A stretch of DNA of 64,000 bases from Arthrinium phaeospermum. Taxonomy: Eukaryota > Ascomycota > Sordariomycetes > Amphisphaeriales > Apiosporaceae. Every line of letters begins with the position of its first letter. Positions within the stretch are counted from its first letter, which is position 1. The stretch spans positions 2,170,001-2,234,000 of the forward strand of contig QYRS01000005.1 of NCBI GenBank assembly GCA_006503535.1, written 5' to 3'. Shown piece by piece: positions 45,290 through 56,159 of the stretch. The notes beneath the pieces are model-generated. The model worked only from the letters and a program-made list of their open reading frames with translations. It was not told where the DNA came from and made no database searches. Both the position numbers and the translations under genes were made by a program.

Positions 45290-48200
45290 TCCTAAAAGCT
45301 GCGAGGTTCCAAGGCAATGTTTCTTAGGAGGGGTGCTGGGACCAGTGTGGAAATTTTGCAGTCGCCGAGGGGAAGGTCGAAGGTGGTGTAGGGAGTTTGT
45401 AGGTCTAGAGTCGCAACGATTCTAAAACTCACCGTGTCCCTGGTTCCCCCCATGAAAATGTTTCATAATTGATCGCAAGTAGAGGTATTATACAAGGAGG
45501 CCGCGTGGAAGCTCAGAGGAAGAGCAAGCGGGGGGGCCGAGTCGTCTTTTCCGAGGAGGAATGGTCGATGAGGATTAGGGTAGGAATCGATCCAATCCAA
45601 CCAAGCCTCACGAAAACGACAATGAGCGGGCAGGCGTGGCGGGCGTGGCAGGCAGGCGGGTTGGGCCCAGTCAGTGCACTGCAATGACAGTCAGTCAGGC
45701 GGATGCAGCACTGACGAGAATGGCGGCTACCAGGTGATGGGCGTCAAATTGCAATGCGCGGGGTAACAAAGTGCAGTAGGTTAGGTGCTTAGGTTCGCAG
45801 GCTAGGCAGGTAACCTTGCTTTTAGTGGTCGGGTGCCAGCGACGGAAGCCTTGAGGAATGGGCTGGTTGTCGTACAAGTTTAAATGAGCTGGGACTGGAG
45901 CTAAAAGAAAGTAGGCCAAGAATGGAGTCAGTCCGAGGTCCAGCCAGGTGATTGAAAAGAAAGAAAAAAGGTGCTGGCTCTCTTTTCATACTCATAAGAG
46001 AGAGAGAGAGGCGAGCGAGAGAAAAGAGAAGGGCAATAACAGCGGGGACCCTCGTAAAGGCAAATGGATCCCCGACGATGATCACTTGTTGAGGGTATAT
46101 TAAGTAAGTAGAAAAGCCTTGTGGGCGCTCAAGTATGTACCTTCAATGATATGTACTTAATGTATATATACTTGTACTGGATTTCCACGAATGCGATGAA
46201 GCGATATTGAACGATGTGTTCCGAGGTTGTTGACTGGGCTTCGTTTCTTCGTCTCATGAACAGTCTCGGGGAGTTAAGAATTCCTGTCGGAGCTATGATT
46301 GGGCCCTCGTCATGTTAGTCAGGTGCTCAAAAGTGCTTCACGATGCCTGTTGCTTTACCAACAGCAGGGTAACGTGCGGAACCGATTCCTCAAACTCACT
46401 CGCTTGTCACTAGGTCAGGGTTTTCCGGTCCCAATGGCTAACCAAGCAGATGCACTAAGGTAGGGGATCCTGTTCTTCAATGGCGGGCTTGGCTTCTTCT
46501 TTTCTTCTTTGCGTCCGCTTGCTTGCACGTACAACGTAGCAGTAGGGCTATTCGCTGTACTTCGCAAAGTAAAAGGATTGCAGGTGCCGGGTTTTCCGTC
46601 TAACACACACACAACAAGCAAGCCGTTGGTTGGGTGCGCTGCTGCACGTGTAGCAATGGGTATTAGTCCACTTGTCAAAACTCTCGGGTTGAACAACACG
46701 GCTAGAGCCGCACCTTGTATCACGGAAACCATAAGCCCAATGAGCACTGAGAGTGATTTCGTCTTTCAAATCCCCGGTCATTGAACCAGAAAATCTGCTG
46801 GTCGGTGAGTTTTATGTGGTCTCGGTCTCTTGCAACAGAGGAGGCCAACGTGAGGCGGCCTACGTACAGGAGGCATCCAGCGCAACGTGGACCTGGCGCG
46901 ACAGCTGATCCGGTAACTGGCCCGCGAATCAAAGCGAGATGCTGCTTGCTTGCTTGCTTCCGTCCTTCCTTCTTTGCTAGACCCTTGGGTCAAGGTCTTG
47001 CCTGTCGTAATATTTGGTAGTCTCCCGCCTCGGTGGGGAAAAAGTGAGGCTGGTACGTGTAAAAGAAAAAGAAAAACACCGAAATAATAAGCTGTGGAAT
47101 CAATGGTGAATGGCTTTGCAGTCCAGAGTGGAATAGGTAGAGGAGCCAGCAACCAGGCACAACAACCCGATTTTTCTGATAGGATGGATCTGCTATATGC
47201 CCCAAAATACTTATATTTAGGTCAAACGGGTGTATGCTTGCAGTTGTTTTGAGACAGCAAGCAAAACAGACAGATGCTTGGTAGATATATCAATCCATTC
47301 ACACAATAGATCCCTATTGTTGGCTCACCGACAGCAGCATCCAATCGCGAACCAAAAGCCGTCATCGTGTGTTATGATGTCACCCTGCACGCCTTTCGCG
47401 GGATGGTACAACTGCAAAGGGCTAGAGGTCTTCTACTCTTCGTATCGTCTTCTGCTGGACCCGCTTCGCGAGTTGATGCTAAGTGAGTAGGGGTCGATTC
47501 TCCACTGAGAACCCTTCTCGAAAACGTGCCAAGAAGCGCGCCACAGGCGGCTTTCGGGGGTAGAATATGGAGTAGATAGGGCAGGTCAAGCTATTTTGGT
47601 GCTAGGAGAATGCAGCAGTACATCATCGTCGTAGTACAGAGCCGCTCTGATTTGACCGCGGAAGTTTGCCTTTGCAGCTGCAGTATGTTGTTCAATCCAA
47701 TTTGATAGGCGGCAAACACTTTCAGACACAGATCAGATACAACCCTCCAGTTTCCGTCAAGTCGGTTGTGCAAGTGAGCATCATAGTCGGGGAGTGTGGG
47801 GGTACACCTCGCCCTCCTCGAGGGAAATACAATGGCAAGCTCGATTCAAATGTTTCATAGACCTCAGATGGTACGCTTACCATGTAAGAAACAACTTTCC
47901 AGCCGTAAGAAACAACTTCACTTTTGTTAAGAGTTAACGCAATTGAAGTTCGAGTAATCTTCGATGAGCGTAAAGACTTCAACATAGATACAATCGAGAT
48001 CCATAACTTAGTAGTGTTCTTTTCTTCGTACCAAGTGGTATCTGCAATATGTGCTTTTACCCGAAGAGGTCTTGATGTGGGGTTGTCCCGATGTGTATCA
48101 AGAGGAAGTCAACCTACTCACTTCGAGTAATGGATTTTCGCAAGTCTCCTGATTGAAGCAGGTCGATACACACCCACTGGGAAATGGAGGGAAGCTTATC

Positions 48201-51200
48201 GACTACAGACAATGTTGTTGAACAGACATCATAGACAGATAGGAACAAGCTTGGGAGAAATGACTCTGGGATACGCATATCTAGCTAGCATCAATGCCTT
48301 GAGCACTTCTGGTTGTAAGTGGCATCGAAAGGAGTATGTAGAAGCAAGTGACTATTTTAGGAATATTATATAGGAAAGACCGGTTTAGAGAAACCTAGTC
48401 GCGTACTACATCCGTGAGCGTTTATAACACTGGGAGACAATCGGCGTTTCGATGCCGCCCAAGGCCTATATGGACTTCGGGTCGAGTGCTTAATGTATAG
48501 TGGTATTGTTTGACTCAGTGGATTAGTAGCCAGCACTATATGCTTGTCTCGATCGAATCACATATGGTCAATCAGAGAATGAGCTTCCCCAACCCCCCAG
48601 CTGTGTCATATGTCATGCTACTACGGAGATAAAGTCTTGACAACCTTGTACCCTGAAGACGGGCGTGGGTGGACGCTCGTGACTATCCGACGTCAGATAT
48701 TCGAACTTCTGTTTATCGTCTGGCAGAATCTTCCGTCTACAAGGACACCCGCGTCTTCGCAGCACCCGTTTCAAGCTTCTGCTCATCGCGAGTCAAGATC
48801 GCTTGAGCCAGCCGTCTTACAAGCCTATAGGTTGGAGTTCTCTTGATGGGAAGCTGTATACTGAGAACCACCCGAGCGGTCAAGCAATTGTCACGAGTCA
48901 TGTGCGTCCACAAAGTGTAGCAAGCACCAAAAGTTAATCATGCTGCGCTGTGCGATTAGTTATGTAAATATGTGAGTATGTAAGTAGGTGGTATACTACT
49001 CTACGATATACCCACCAGTCAAGTGGTTTCGCACCTTGAACACTCGTACCGACCAATGCAGCACTGTCACGACTTCAGCCAGTGCCATTCATTAATAATT
49101 ACTGGGAAACATATATCACGCTATTTCCCTCATTGCGAAATATCAAATGTTGGACGTGAGCCGGCCATCGGCCTTTCCTAACCCCTCAAAAATGCTCTTC
49201 ATGCTAGCAGTCAAAGGGACCCTGCCAGCCGGCTGGAATGGAGCTAGCAGAAAGAAACTGGAGAGGCAGGTGGGGCTTTTGCTGCCCCAGCTTTCGGGCC
49301 CTCGCCGATTGCGCGCCGTCTTCGAAGATGCTTCAGTCTAGCGGCTCAGCATTCCTCGAGATCGAATACTAGCAAAAAATGTATGTGGTTAGTTTCTATG
49401 ATACCGCCAGTAACATTCGGCTGTATAAAGTAATTACATATACTTGTTAGGCATAATATTTCGTGGCATAGCCAAATGCGAGAGGCTGTCTTGGGTAGAG
49501 CGAAGCATATGTGGCTTGCTCGAGAAGTAGGTCTCATAGGCTTGAACCCCTTAACCTACGGTAGCGCATCTGTACGAAGGGACCCCGTTGAAGGCCTTTC
49601 TGCAGCCAGCTCCTGCATGAGAGTCCCACAAATCAATTCTAGTGCTTGGAGCTCAGGTGCTATCGGAAAAGATGGCTGCGGCACCCAGGCCATTATGGGA
49701 AGGTGACGGACGGTCTTGTTGAGCGTCGTGGTCCGGGGGCCAGGCCGTCGCTGGATCGGCACGACGGCCAGACATCCAGTCCATATGGTTTGTAGGTCTA
49801 GGTCTATGTACGGTAGCTACCAACATATTACTGAACGTAAGAAGAATCGGGTTCCGAACCCGAGCCTGCAAGATCAGCAAGCATATCACCTTAGATCAGT
49901 ATGGCGGGCCATGCTTCTTGCCGTACACTTTCTTCCGTCGCAACAAATTCCAACTAGCCGATTTATTTGTGCCCATGGGGAAGTCAAAAAAGAATGAGCA
50001 TGTTTCGAATGGCGAGACAATTTCAAATCGACGTTACTTTGGCAGATGTCCTGATGACGAGGTCTCGTGCAAGTGATTTGATAAGCAGCAAGATAAGGAC
50101 AGCCGATGGCCATCCGGGGCAACACGCATGATCCAACCCGGCCTCTCCTGTACATACATACTGCATGCCTCTGACCATCTGAACCACTGCCACCCGTTTC
50201 TCAGCTGGACAAGCGCAGTAGCTGGAAGGGGATTAGAAAGCAGCCGGGGCGCTGGACAAAGTCAAGCGCACAGTCGGGCATCACATTGCAACGATGGAGG
50301 TGTGGAGGAGGAGTAGCGCCAAGACACGCCATGCATGGAACAAGAGCATTCCTTCCCCTCCGGCCCTCCAGTACATAGCTTGCCCCCTGTCGGCCTTCTT
50401 CCCCCTCCCCCACCATTGGCGTCCCTCCTTTCTGCTGCCCCTCTATTGGATCCCTTGTGTTTGTTTTCTCCACGATAACGCCCGAGGTTCTGGATGGTTG
50501 GATGTTTCCCGTCCGAATTGCACTGGCAATGGTCAGATGGGCAGAAATGGAACCGTTACCTGGTGTGTTCCACCGAACGTTGCTATGTTGATGGTAGGCT
50601 TCTCGTGATAAGCCCATTGCACCTCGAGGGTCAATCACTGAATATACCCTTGCCTAACTTTGCTTTGCTTCCACAGAGCTTCAACAAGGTGCATTTACGG
50701 GGCTTATCTCAAATCCATCACCCATATGCGCGCACCTAATATGCTCACCCACTCGTACATATAACCGGGCGAGTCAGCTGAAAAAGTGCTGTCCTTCGTG
50801 TTCGATCCGACCGAGTCAACTGCTAGAGCCCAGTAGCTGCCACGCCAGACTCAACACGAGCCAAGAACAGGAGACAGGCACGTCGTTTCCCCGGGCCTAG
50901 CCAAGAAACTCGACCATTCACGCCTCTCCATCGGTGGATCTGTTTTGAGGTCTTTTCAAACGGTTTTTGGCTACAGGCTATATATCCATCTGCTGCTACT
51001 AGGTAGCAGGAGCTGTCTCTTCCCACGCTCCACGCTCCACCTGCACCTCGCCTCGTCGGAATTCTCAGCCTCTAGTTTATACAAGTCTCAGGCACCCCGA
51101 CTTGCTCCATCCATCCTATCTTCCCTTAAAGAAGGCCCCCTCGTTCATTCTCCCTCCGTCTAGATATTCCAGGAATTGTTCCTGCATCTAGAAACCTAAC

Positions 51201-51457
51201 TGGGACTGTGCTGGGAGACACTGTCTGCTTTTAACTCCTTTGTAAACGTCAATCATTCACTTTTAGACTCGTTCGCTCTCCAAATCACTTGCTCGCCCCG
51301 CTTCCAACCCAACTCTTCCGGGTCTGTCCTACCAACAGCAGCATCTACTGCTGACATCTTGAGGAGGGAATGCTGCTGTGAAGGGGCTTGCTTACCTGAT
51401 CGATTCTGTCCTTAGCAATTGTGTTGGGCGCCTTGCTTTTGCCGAGCCACCGTACAC
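45290..51457. other. 6.2 kb gene-free region
   Basis: I see no supportable gene. The part next to the PAS kinase is its promoter (45290-46200, with GA/CT-rich microsatellite at about 45992-46012). The part at 51000-51420 is CT-rich and looks like the promoter and leader of the F-box gene. In between are open frames of up to 145 codons (for example 50201-50638 minus) without family resemblance. TAGGT-rich words cluster at 45774-45812. A 14-base word, GTAAGAAACAACTT, is repeated at about 47884 and 47907. Confidence 0.55.
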
Positions 51458-51631
51458 ATACACACACTCCAGCTCAACTTCGCAGCCATGGCGGACATCA
51501 CGGCGGATACTCATACCCCTCCGAGCCTGGTCGAAGAGATGGTGATACACACACTCCAGCTCAACTTCGCAGCCATGGCGGACATCACGGCGGATACTCA
51601 TACCCCTCCGAGCCTGGTCGAAGAGATGGTG
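51458..51631 (+). repeat. perfect 87-bp tandem duplication spanning a start codon
   Basis: Copy 1 is 51458-51544 and copy 2 is 51545-51631, with no mismatch. Each contains the end of the leader (ACACACACTCCAGCTC), the same CAGCCATG start context and 19 codons. As 87 is divisible by three, both ATGs (51488 and 51575) are in frame with the F-box protein. Perfect identity implies a very recent event or an assembly artefact. Confidence 0.93.
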
Positions 51632-53599
51632 ATTGAGGAGACACCAGGTATAACTCAGCCCGAGGGTCCTATCAGAGGAAAGCGTCGCCAACGGCTTCTG
51701 CAAGAGATTCAGCGTATCTCGTCTTCGTCTTCGCTGCGCCAGCTGAAACGCTCCGGCTCGTCTCAATCGCCCTATGCTGCTCGGGGCAGCTTGTCCTGCG
51801 TCAGTCTCTCGGGCAACTCGCCGTTTGCTCAGTATCCATCGGGCACGTCATCTCCTGGCTACCTTGCCCATACCTCTCCCGGCACACCGACGACCGAATT
51901 CCCCAACTTTGGGGAATACGAGACACGGCTTGCCGTGCGAAAACTTGCCAATGGGTCTTCGCCATGCCTGGCACCGAGCTCAATCGCATTGCCTCCCGAA
52001 TTCGTTGTGACCCGCTCCCGCTCCGGCACCACGCGAAAGCCTCTCTACGACTTCTGGGCTAATATGCCCGACGAGATACGGGTGCAGATATTGTCATACT
52101 TGGAACCCAAAGAGCTTGTTCGCATATCAATAATCAACAAGGAGTTCCACAGTCATTGCTTTGATGGCCAGTTGTGGACCAACTTCGACGCCTCGGAGTT
52201 CTACCAAGACATCCCTGCTGAATCCCTGGCCAAAATCATCACTGCCGCTGGACCGTTTATCAAAGACCTCAACTTGAGGGGCTGTGTCCAAGTCGAGCAC
52301 GAGAGAAAGACCGAGGTTGTCGTCAAGGCATGCCAGAACCTGATCAACGCAACTCTGGAAGGCTGCCGCAACCTCCCAGGCGCCACTTTGCATTCTCTGA
52401 TCAAGACCAACAACGACTCACAAACCTCAATCTTACTGGCCTGCCTGCCGTGAGCAACAGCACCTGCAAGATCGTCTCCCAGCACTGCCCGCAGCTGGAG
52501 ACTTTCAACGTCTCCTGGTGCAAATCAATGGATGCCAAGGGCATCAGGATGGTGGTTCTTGGCTGCCCCAAACTTCGGGATCTGCGGGCTGGGGAGATTC
52601 GGGGTTTCGACAACCTGGAGGTCGCCAAGGCCATCTTTGAAACGAACAACCTCGACCGCCTAGTCTTGAGCGGCTGCACGGAGTTAAATGACGAGGCACT
52701 TCGAACCATGCTCCATGGCATCAGACCCTCTGTAGATATACTCACGGACAGGCCAATTGTGCCTGCGAGAAAGTTGCGTCACTTGGACCTGAGTCGCTGC
52801 AAGAGCTTGACCAATCATGGTGTCGAGGCTCTGGCCCATCTGCTGCCAGAACTCGAAGGGCTGCGGCTCAGCGGCTGTAGTGCCATAACAGACTCCGCAC
52901 TGGAGCCTATTGTGGCCAGCACTCCGCATCTTACCCACCTTGAGTTGGAGGATCTGACCGATCTCACGAACGGCTTTCTCTCCAGGCATCTTGCTAAAGC
53001 TCCATGCGCGCCGAAACTCGAGCACCTGTCCGTTGGCTATTGCGAGAAAATCAGTGACACGGGCATGATACCGGTCATCAAGAACTGTACCAGCCTCAAG
53101 AATATCGAGATGGACAATACTCGTATCGGCGATCTTGTACTGGCAGAAGCTTCCGCCATGGTTCGATCTCGCGCTGCCCGCTCGTCAAACGATGAGGCTC
53201 GACCGTGTTGGCTTGCGCTTGGTTGTGTACGACTGTTCCATGGTGTCTTGGACTGGCATTCGTGAGGTGCTCTCCTGGAACGCCGAGATCCGTCAGCCAG
53301 GTTTGGTGCCAACCTACCCAACGGAGATTGTCGGATTAAAGTGTCTGTACAGCTGGCAACAGACTGTGGACCAGCATACGAAGAGAGTCCTGAAAGGCGA
53401 TTTCCTCGCTGCGGGCAGGCTGGAGCGGAAATGGGCCGACTACATGCAGGCCATTGAAGAGGCCGGTGCAGGCGGCGCCGGCATCCGACGCAGGAGGCGC
53501 AGAGCTCGGGAGGCTCAGCAGTTGCATGCGGACGAAGAAGGCGTCGGTGCTGGTCGGCGGCGCGCCAGAACAGTGGCATCGTCTTGTGCTATCATGTAA
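51488..53599 (+). CDS. F-box / leucine-rich-repeat protein, SCF ubiquitin-ligase adaptor, two frame breaks
   Basis: The product is 703 residues from the ATG at 51488, or 674 from the duplicate ATG at 51575, which is probably the ancestral start. A Ser-rich N-terminus precedes an F-box (about residues 189-235: FWANMPDEIRVQILSYLEP ... VRISIINKEFHSHCF). The F-box binds Skp1. Some ten leucine-rich repeats of the AMN1/FBXL type follow (DLNLRGCVQV, HLDLSRCKSLTNHGVEAL, LRLSGCSAITDSALEPIV, LSVGYCEKISDTGMIPVI), and then a short block VVYDCSMVSWTGIREVLS. The C-terminus is Arg/Glu-rich. The frame changes at 52411-52415 (one base missing, KTNN to RLTNLNL) and at about 53165-53190 (one extra, best in the AAA at 53187). 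There are no introns. It resembles fungal Pof2-like adaptors, and the substrate is unknown. Confidence 0.85.
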
Positions 53600-54481
53600 A
53601 GTGGATAAGCTGGGTGGCAGTTTTTGGTTTGTTTTTCTAGGCTTGATCCATGGCGCAACAGGGAGAACATGATACATAGGAAGGGAAGGTCCTCGGAGTC
53701 GTGGGGTTTCTTTGATGAGCGTTACGCAAGGAGTTATCATGTATAGGGGGCTGATTTAGGCATTACTCATTCTCTCTCTTTCGGCAATCTGATGGTCTTC
53801 TCAGGGTTACATATTCTAGGTACTAGCTATGGAGAATTAGATTGTTCTTATACGACCGTTGTCATCATCGTTCGCAACACTCGAGTATCTATCATCTTGT
53901 CACATTTTACTAGTGTGTCCTGCCAAAGTGGGAAAGAGAGGATTCTATACGACTTACTACATGCGGACTTTGAGAGGCAAGTTGATTGGTTGAGCGGAGC
54001 CGAGGTCCGATTCCCTGTATTCGGCCACGTGATCCACTTCTAAATGCACTTCTCCAGTACCTTGATCATTTCCGTGATGGAGGCCGCTCCGCTCAAGTCG
54101 GTGTCGGATGAACTGGGCGTTGCCTTTTTGCTTGATCTTGCTTATCATCACTTGTCGCTGTCTTCATCAGGAACGGCCGCCGGATTCTACCAGCTGACTA
54201 CTACCACATAAAGAACCGGGCAGCCGGGGCTTTCTTGCCTGCTTAGAATAGCGAGGTGCCACTATTTAGCTACTTATCCCTGACGATGTTAGTCGAGTTC
54301 ATAGCGCAACCACCACAACGACTTCCAGGCTTGCCGCAAGCCTTCCTTGTCCGCCCATCACGCGTATCCCACCTTGGCTTCTCGAAACTGACATTGGCAT
54401 TAGAGTTCCAGCGGCCTTGATTGAGGGGTTCTCCGGCGTCTTCTTCTACTTGCGGAGCAACTTGACTAGCTCGCTTCTCGA
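53600..54481. other. intergenic
   Basis: No gene is seen. This is the 3' flank of the F-box gene and the promoter of the phosphatase. The only open frames are short (under 85 codons) and anonymous. Confidence 0.5.
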
Positions 54482-56159
54482 ATGTCTCTAGAGGTCATCT
54501 ACGTGACCCGGCATGGGGTAGGTACGATGGTGTTTGCAGTTATCTCGAGTTTACTTTGGATAAACCCGTTCGTTCAGCCGCAGAAGCGCTGCTTGCTGCA
54601 GCATGACCCCTTTCACCACCTACTCATAATCTCCCAATGTCTCAATCCGTTGCTTCACTGCTGGTAGATATTGCCTGTAGAAGATGCCCCGGGCTGAGAC
54701 TAATGCGAGCCTCCCCCTACATCATGATACACGGAGCCACCACCATCACCACCACCAAGAAAATATTTGGCCGATCGTCTCTCAATTTGGGGATGGAGAA
54801 GAAAGAAGAAAGAAAGAAAGAAAGAAAGAAAGAAGAAGAAGTAGCTGACGATTCATTCACCCTAGTTTCGTCCGGCCTTCAATGTTGACCCGGCCACTGG
54901 GACGTACTCGTTGGCGATACGGTCGCCTACTGGCCTGCCCACCGATCCTCCCCTAACGGCGCATGGCGTCGATCAGGCCAATGACCTGGCGCGACACCTA
55001 CTCCAGGTCGATCCGCCAATAGATCAGGTTTACTCTAGCCCTACTATCGCTGCCTGCAGACGATTTCCCCTTGTGGCCAAGCTAAAGGAGGGGGGTGGTG
55101 CAGCTGCAGGTGACGGGCGCCGCCCCCAACCGGTCCCCGCCTCCTCCTCCCCGGGCTTAGGACCAGGCTCAGGGGAAAGGACAGGTGGAAGAGGGGAAGG
55201 GGAAGGGGGAAGGGGAAGGGGAACAATCCGCGTCGAGGCAGGCATCAGCGAATGGTACGGCCTCGCGCCGTGGGAGCACCTACGTCCGCGCCCCTGGCGG
55301 AGCTGGCCGCGCTGTTCCCCAGTCGCCCCTGGACCCGACCTACGCCTCGCGCGTGACGCCCGCGCGGCGCGGCGAGTCCATCGCGCAGCTGCACGAGCGG
55401 GTCGCGGCGGCCGTCGCGGCCATCGCGCAGAGCGACGCCGAGGGCCACAGGGCCGTCGTGCTCAACACCCACGCCGCCGTCGTGATCGCGCTGGGGCGGG
55501 TGCTGACGGGCAACATGCCGGCCCGCGTCGACGAGGAGGACTTTGGGGCTTTTACTTGCGGGTTGAGCGTTTACCGTCGTCGTCGTCGTCGTGGACGGGG
55601 AGAGGTACGTCTAATGAGAGTACTCACGCCAACATACAAAGAAACAAAAAAGGCACAGCAAAAACAAATATGCACGCTGCTCTAATGCTTACTACTACAT
55701 GGGGGGATCTGGGGAACATCTTGGCTAACATGCTTGTAGACAGCCATGACTGAAGCAGCAGCAGACTCGCAAGCATCTCAAGGCCGCGATGTAGTTTTGC
55801 CCGAACCAGCTCAGAGCACCTGGGCAGATGGATCTGGCGTATGCGGTGGCTGGGACTGCGAGGCAAATTCGGACTGCTCCTTTCTGCGAGGCGGCGAGGA
55901 GAGGGGATGGTAAGTGTGATTTATTGTTTACTCATCTTTCTGTTTTCTTTTTCCTTGCTTATTCTGCCACTCATACCGTCCATCCACTGACTCCACCCCC
56001 AGGCGCTTCTCCGGCGATGAGGACTTTGTATCGTCGCTGGGCAGCGGGACGCTTGAGGACGCCCGTGCAGGACTCGGCGTCGTGGTCGAGAAAGGGGATA
56101 GTCCCAGCCAGCCGCAGGGCGGTGGTGCTGCAGGGAATACGGGCAAATTCAAGCTCTAG
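54482..56159 (+). CDS. histidine-phosphatase superfamily protein, Tfc7/YNL108C-like, four frame breaks
   Basis: Four exons: 54482-54517 (36 nt), 54866-55604, 55740-55909 and 56003-56159, with introns of 348, 135 and 93 bp. The product is about 367 residues. Exon 1 encodes MSLEVIYVTRHG, which contains the catalytic RHG. Exon 2 continues with FNVDPATGTY, PLTAHGVDQANDLARHL and VYSSP, then GISEWYGLAPWEHL, and later VVLNTHAAVVIALGRVLTG with the second catalytic His and DFGAFTCGLSVY. Exons 3-4 give GGWDCEANSDCSFLRGGEERGW and FSGDEDF, a tail shared with fungal members related to the TFIIIC subunit Tfc7 and yeast YNL108C. Restoring the family sense needs four single-base corrections: C-run 55039-55041 (minus one), 55063-55072 (plus one), 55279-55280 (minus one) and 55326-55329 (minus one). 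With these every phase closes. Its role, phosphatase or pol III factor, is undetermined. Confidence 0.72.
54797..54840 (+). repeat. GAAA/GAA microsatellite inside intron 1
   Basis: A purine tract of mainly GAAA units with some GAA lies about 25 bp upstream of the acceptor of the first intron of the histidine-phosphatase gene. It inflates that intron to 348 bp, unusually long for this window. Confidence 0.85.
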
